From Chloroflexota bacterium (GTDB lineage Bacteria > Chloroflexota > Anaerolineae > Promineifilales > Promineifilaceae), in assembly GCA_020353135.1 (NCBI GenBank), contig CP070688.1, forward strand, positions 1,773,507 to 1,780,825: DNA of 7,319 bases, read 5' to 3'. A model generated the notes under the pieces. That model did no database searches and had not been told where the DNA came from. It saw only the letters and a program-made list of their open reading frames with translations. Positions 5,420 to 7,319 of this stretch are shown here, piece by piece. Every line of letters begins with the position of its first letter. Within the stretch, counting starts at the first letter, position 1. A program made the translations under genes and the position numbers.

Positions 5420-5611
5420 ATTCTCCTCCTGGAAGATCTAGTAAACAAGAAGAACCGTATCTCTGGGTACTGACTGTATTAGCGACAATCACGGTGCGAG
5501 CGACGGAGAAATGTAAAGAACCGTGGGCTAAACTCATGTCGCTGTCCAGGCTTTCCACCTGCGTATCATTGCTTGCTGGCATCACCTCCTTTCATGGGCG
5601 GCCGAGCGGCG
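5420..5611. other. Leader region of the binding-protein gene (192 nt)
   Basis: This gap between the M29/NicX-like gene and the lipoprotein gene is visibly less GC-rich than the genes around it. On the minus strand it holds, in order: a long anti-16S-like stretch (5594-5575); a 56-codon open frame from the ATG at 5582 to TAA at 5412, overlapping the lipoprotein start by 8 nt; the direct repeat ACGGTTCTT (5524-5516 and 5458-5450); and the lipoprotein ribosome-binding site (5430-5425). I found no convincing -35/-10 pair, but a promoter or regulator site here is plausible because the transport genes are likely to be expressed apart from the two enzymes upstream. About 43 percent of the codons of the 56-codon frame end in G or C by hand count, which argues against it being a gene. 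Confidence 0.5.
5575..5594 (-). promoter_or_regulatory. Extended Shine-Dalgarno-like / anti-16S sequence without a well-placed start
   Basis: The minus strand reads GAAAGGAGGTGAT, then CCAGC after one extra G. The complement, on the plus strand, is nearly the 16S rRNA 3' end (GCTGG, ATCACCTCCTTTC). It sits about 20 nt after the stop of the M29/NicX-like gene. The nearest minus-strand ATGs are at 5582, only 2 nt after AGGAGG, and 15 nt after it, neither at a good distance. It may serve a small ORF, act as a ribosome standby site, or be a relic of a former gene start. Confidence 0.45.
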
Positions 5612-6595
5612 CTAGAAGCGCACGACGCCATCTTCGACGATCACTTGATCGTCCAGGCGCACCGTCGGCCGGTAAAGGACCATGTCCATGTGGACCGGGC
5701 TGTGCACATCGCCGCCATAAAAAACATTGTCGCCGATGGCCACATGCACGTTGCCACGTCCTTTCTTCTCTTCTTCGAAATCGCCGTTTTGCCGGCAGGC
5801 CGAGTTGAGGCCGATGCCGATTTCGGCGATGTTGTCGGCGTTGTCGACAGAGCTGACGATCTGGCGCAGTTCGTCGGCTTGCCCGGAGATCCCGTCGACG
5901 GCCGTGACGCGCCCGTCTGTCACGTGCACGCGAATCGGTCCGCCGGGAAGGCCGAGGTGGGCGATGGGACCGTCCACGACGATCACGCCCTGGGCGCTGT
6001 CCTGGCGAGGCATCTGCGATACCTCGCCGTCGGAAAAGGCCGCCTCTTCGCCTGGTTCGGTGGCGAAACCACATTCCACGAAGACGGTTTCCCCGGCGAT
6101 TGGCGCCCTGAGATCGGTGCCGGCCGGCGTGGTCAGGTGTATGTTCTTCGCCTCGCGCCAGATGGCTGCCAGCCGTTGCCCCTCTTCGAAGAGGGCCTCG
6201 TAATCGGCCAGCGCGCCGCCCTGAGTGAAATTATCCAGGCTACGCATGACCATGGAGATGGTGCGCAGCTTCTTCTGATTGTAGAGTCGTTTGACGGCCG
6301 CCGAGTAGGTGGGGGCGCCACAGGATGCGGTGAGCCCAACAAGGCAGTCGGCCGCTTCTAGCCCACGCTCGATCACCGGCGTCAGATCGTTTTTTCGGTC
6401 CGTATCCCGCGTGGGCATCATCATGATGGTGTATTCAGCGCCGGCGTTTTGGGCGGCCCCGGCCAGGGCATAAACCATGCTCATCTCACTGTGCGGGTCG
6501 CAAACCAGGGCTACCTGTTCGCCCGGCTTGACGGCCAATAACTTGGTGATGATCAAATCGGCGCCCCGGGTCACGTCAATGATTCGTGGGTTCAA
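5612..6595 (-). CDS. Aminopeptidase T (M29) / 2,5-dihydroxypyridine 5,6-dioxygenase-like metalloenzyme
   Basis: This is a 327-residue cytoplasmic protein with no signal peptide or membrane segment. The C-terminal half carries the superfamily's metal-site pattern: PGEE (181-184), AEIGIGLNSACR (257-268), HVAIG (284-288) and SPVHMDMVL (299-307), giving candidate ligands Glu183/184, Glu258, His284, His302 and Asp304. M29 peptidases are about 400 residues and have a tyrosine seven residues after the first His; here that position is Val291, with Phe-Tyr at 292-293. The length is nearer to NicX-type ring-cleaving dioxygenases (about 350), which use a 2-His-1-carboxylate iron site. Peptidase versus dioxygenase is therefore open. 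The start is TTG (6595-6593), supported by AAGGAGG at 6607-6601 directly behind the CoA-transferase stop. The 12-nt gap makes the two genes co-transcribed and probably part of one pathway. Confidence 0.8.
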   Translation of the reverse strand: MNPRIIDVTRGADLIITKLLAVKPGEQVALVCDPHSEMSMVYALAGAAQNAGAEYTIMMMPTRDTDRKNDLTPVIERGLEAADCLVGLTASCGAPTYSAAVKRLYNQKKLRTISMVMRSLDNFTQGGALADYEALFEEGQRLAAIWREAKNIHLTTPAGTDLRAPIAGETVFVECGFATEPGEEAAFSDGEVSQMPRQDSAQGVIVVDGPIAHLGLPGGPIRVHVTDGRVTAVDGISGQADELRQIVSSVDNADNIAEIGIGLNSACRQNGDFEEEKKGRGNVHVAIGDNVFYGGDVHSPVHMDMVLYRPTVRLDDQVIVEDGVVRF

Positions 6596-6600
6596 CTAGG

Positions 6601-6607
6601 CCTCCTT
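6601..6607 (-). promoter_or_regulatory. Ribosome-binding site deciding the TTG start of the M29/NicX-like gene
   Basis: AAGGAGG lies 5 nt before the TTG at 6595-6593 and directly after the TAG that ends the CoA-transferase. A full-strength site at normal spacing argues for TTG initiation and for re-initiation coupling. Confidence 0.75.
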
Positions 6608-7319
6608 CTAGATGATTCCTTCACGTTTCAGTACTTCGATGGTCTCCGGCGCATAACCTAACCGCTCGGCCAGGATCTGCTCTGTGTCCGCTCCCAGCGC
6701 CGGGGGCGCCTGGCGGATGGCGGCCGGCGTGCGCGACAACCTGGCCACCGGCCCCAACATCTGGATCCGGCCGGCCGTGGCGTGATCCACTTCGTGGACC
6801 ATCTGCCGGGCCTGTACGTGCGGATCGGCCAGGACGGCCGGAATGTCGTTTATCGGCCCGGCGGGGATTCCAGCTGCGACCAGCACCTCGATCCAGGCCT
6901 CGGTCGGCCGCTGGCGGCAGACGTCCTGGAGCAGGGGGACTAACTCGTCGCGGTTCTCGACCCGGCCGGCGTTGCTTTGGAAGCGGTCGTCGTCCCACAA
7001 ATCGGGCCGGCCGACGATTTCGCAGAAGCGACGGTATTGGCCATCCGTGCCGATGGCCAGGGCCAGGTGACCGTCGCTGGTCGGGAAGACCTCGTAAGGG
7101 ACGATATTGGCATGGGCGTTGCCATAGCGACCGGGCGGCCGGCCGGTGGCGAAGTAGTTGTGGGCCACGTTGGCCAGCCAGGCGACCTGGGTATCCAGCA
7201 AGGCGACGTCGATGTATTGGCCGCGGCCGCTGCCCGAGCGCTCGTGCAGGGCGGCCAGGATGGCGCTGCTGGCGAAGAGCCCGGCGGTGATGTCGACGAT
7301 GGCCACGCCGACCTTATAC
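6608..7319 (-). CDS. Class III (CaiB/BaiF family) CoA-transferase, C-terminal part (runs off the right edge)
   Basis: The reading frame is open to the window edge as YKVGVAIVDITAGL, so the GTG at 7306 is an internal valine and not the start. About 236 residues of a usual 380-410 are present. Family marks in order: VAIVDITAGLFASSAILAAL, whose Asp (7294-7292) aligns by eye with the catalytic aspartate that forms the acyl-CoA thioester; GQYIDVALLDTQ; NIVPYEVFPTSDGHLALAIG; GRVENRDEL; AAGIPAGPINDIPAVLADPHV; and PPALGADTEQILAERLGY. The enzyme moves CoA between carboxylic acids in the cytoplasm through covalent intermediates, as a dimer of interlocked rings. Substrate pair unknown; formate/oxalate, carnitine, succinate/benzylsuccinate and mesaconate enzymes all share these motifs. 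Followed after 12 nt by the M29/NicX-like gene, it fits activation of a carboxylic acid in a degradation pathway. Confidence 0.92.
   Translation of the reverse strand, partial: YKVGVAIVDITAGLFASSAILAALHERSGSGRGQYIDVALLDTQVAWLANVAHNYFATGRPPGRYGNAHANIVPYEVFPTSDGHLALAIGTDGQYRRFCEIVGRPDLWDDDRFQSNAGRVENRDELVPLLQDVCRQRPTEAWIEVLVAAGIPAGPINDIPAVLADPHVQARQMVHEVDHATAGRIQMLGPVARLSRTPAAIRQAPPALGADTEQILAERLGYAPETIEVLKREGII

Noticed and set aside
5575..5594. Remnant of a 16S rRNA gene on the plus strand
   Set aside because: Only the last 18 nt or so match; upstream on the plus strand nothing resembles helix 45 (no GTAACC...GGTGC-type sequence), so a Shine-Dalgarno-like origin on the minus strand is more likely.
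5573..6361. A 262-codon plus-strand open frame opposite the M29/NicX-like gene
   Set aside because: It lies wholly antisense to a gene with clear family motifs, its translation shows no recognisable domain, and long antisense frames are expected in high-GC coding DNA.
7304..7306. GTG as the start of the CoA-transferase
   Set aside because: The frame continues upstream to the edge as YKVG, which is the conserved lead-in to VAIVDITAG, so this valine is internal.

Overview
The window is a high-GC bacterial segment with every supported gene on the minus strand, so it reads from high to low coordinates. The best taxonomic clue is the lipoprotein at 3983-5419. Directly after its lipidated cysteine it carries a linker with three VTRVVE units, a style I associate from memory with Chloroflexota (Anaerolineae-type) binding proteins. 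The palindromic and 'ATCCGTGTAAATC' intergenic repeats fit such a genome. This placement is inference, not a database result.

Layout in order of transcription: (1) 7319-6608, the C-terminal part of a class III (CaiB/BaiF) CoA-transferase that runs off the right edge; (2) 12 nt later, 6595-5612, a 327-residue enzyme of the aminopeptidase T (M29) / 2,5-dihydroxypyridine dioxygenase-like superfamily with a TTG start; (3) a 192-nt gap (5611-5420) holding a long anti-16S-like Shine-Dalgarno sequence, a direct repeat and a doubtful 56-codon ORF; (4) 5419-3983, a type I periplasmic-binding lipoprotein; (5) a 248-nt gap (3982-3735) packed with a large inverted repeat, a 15-bp palindrome and a dispersed-repeat fragment; (6) 3734-271, a complete branched-chain-amino-acid-type ABC transporter, livH-livM-livG-livF, with a 4-nt overlap (livH/livM), an 89-nt repeat-bearing gap (livM/livG) and a 17-nt overlap (livG/livF); (7) a 156-nt gap with no clear structure; (8) 114-1, the first 38 codons of a putative alpha/beta-hydrolase esterase that runs off the left edge.

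Working together, the lipoprotein would capture a small polar solute outside the membrane, LivH and LivM form the channel, and LivG and LivF power it. The neighbouring CoA-transferase, M29/NicX-like enzyme and esterase suggest the locus imports and then breaks down an organic acid, amide, ester or N-heterocycle product rather than simply leucine. The substrate cannot be told from the sequence.

The genes are of known families. The less ordinary material lies between them: a pair of palindromic repeats in opposite orientation that share a compensatory base-pair swap, a second unrelated inverted repeat behind the binding-protein gene, and a very extended anti-16S match without a well-placed start codon.
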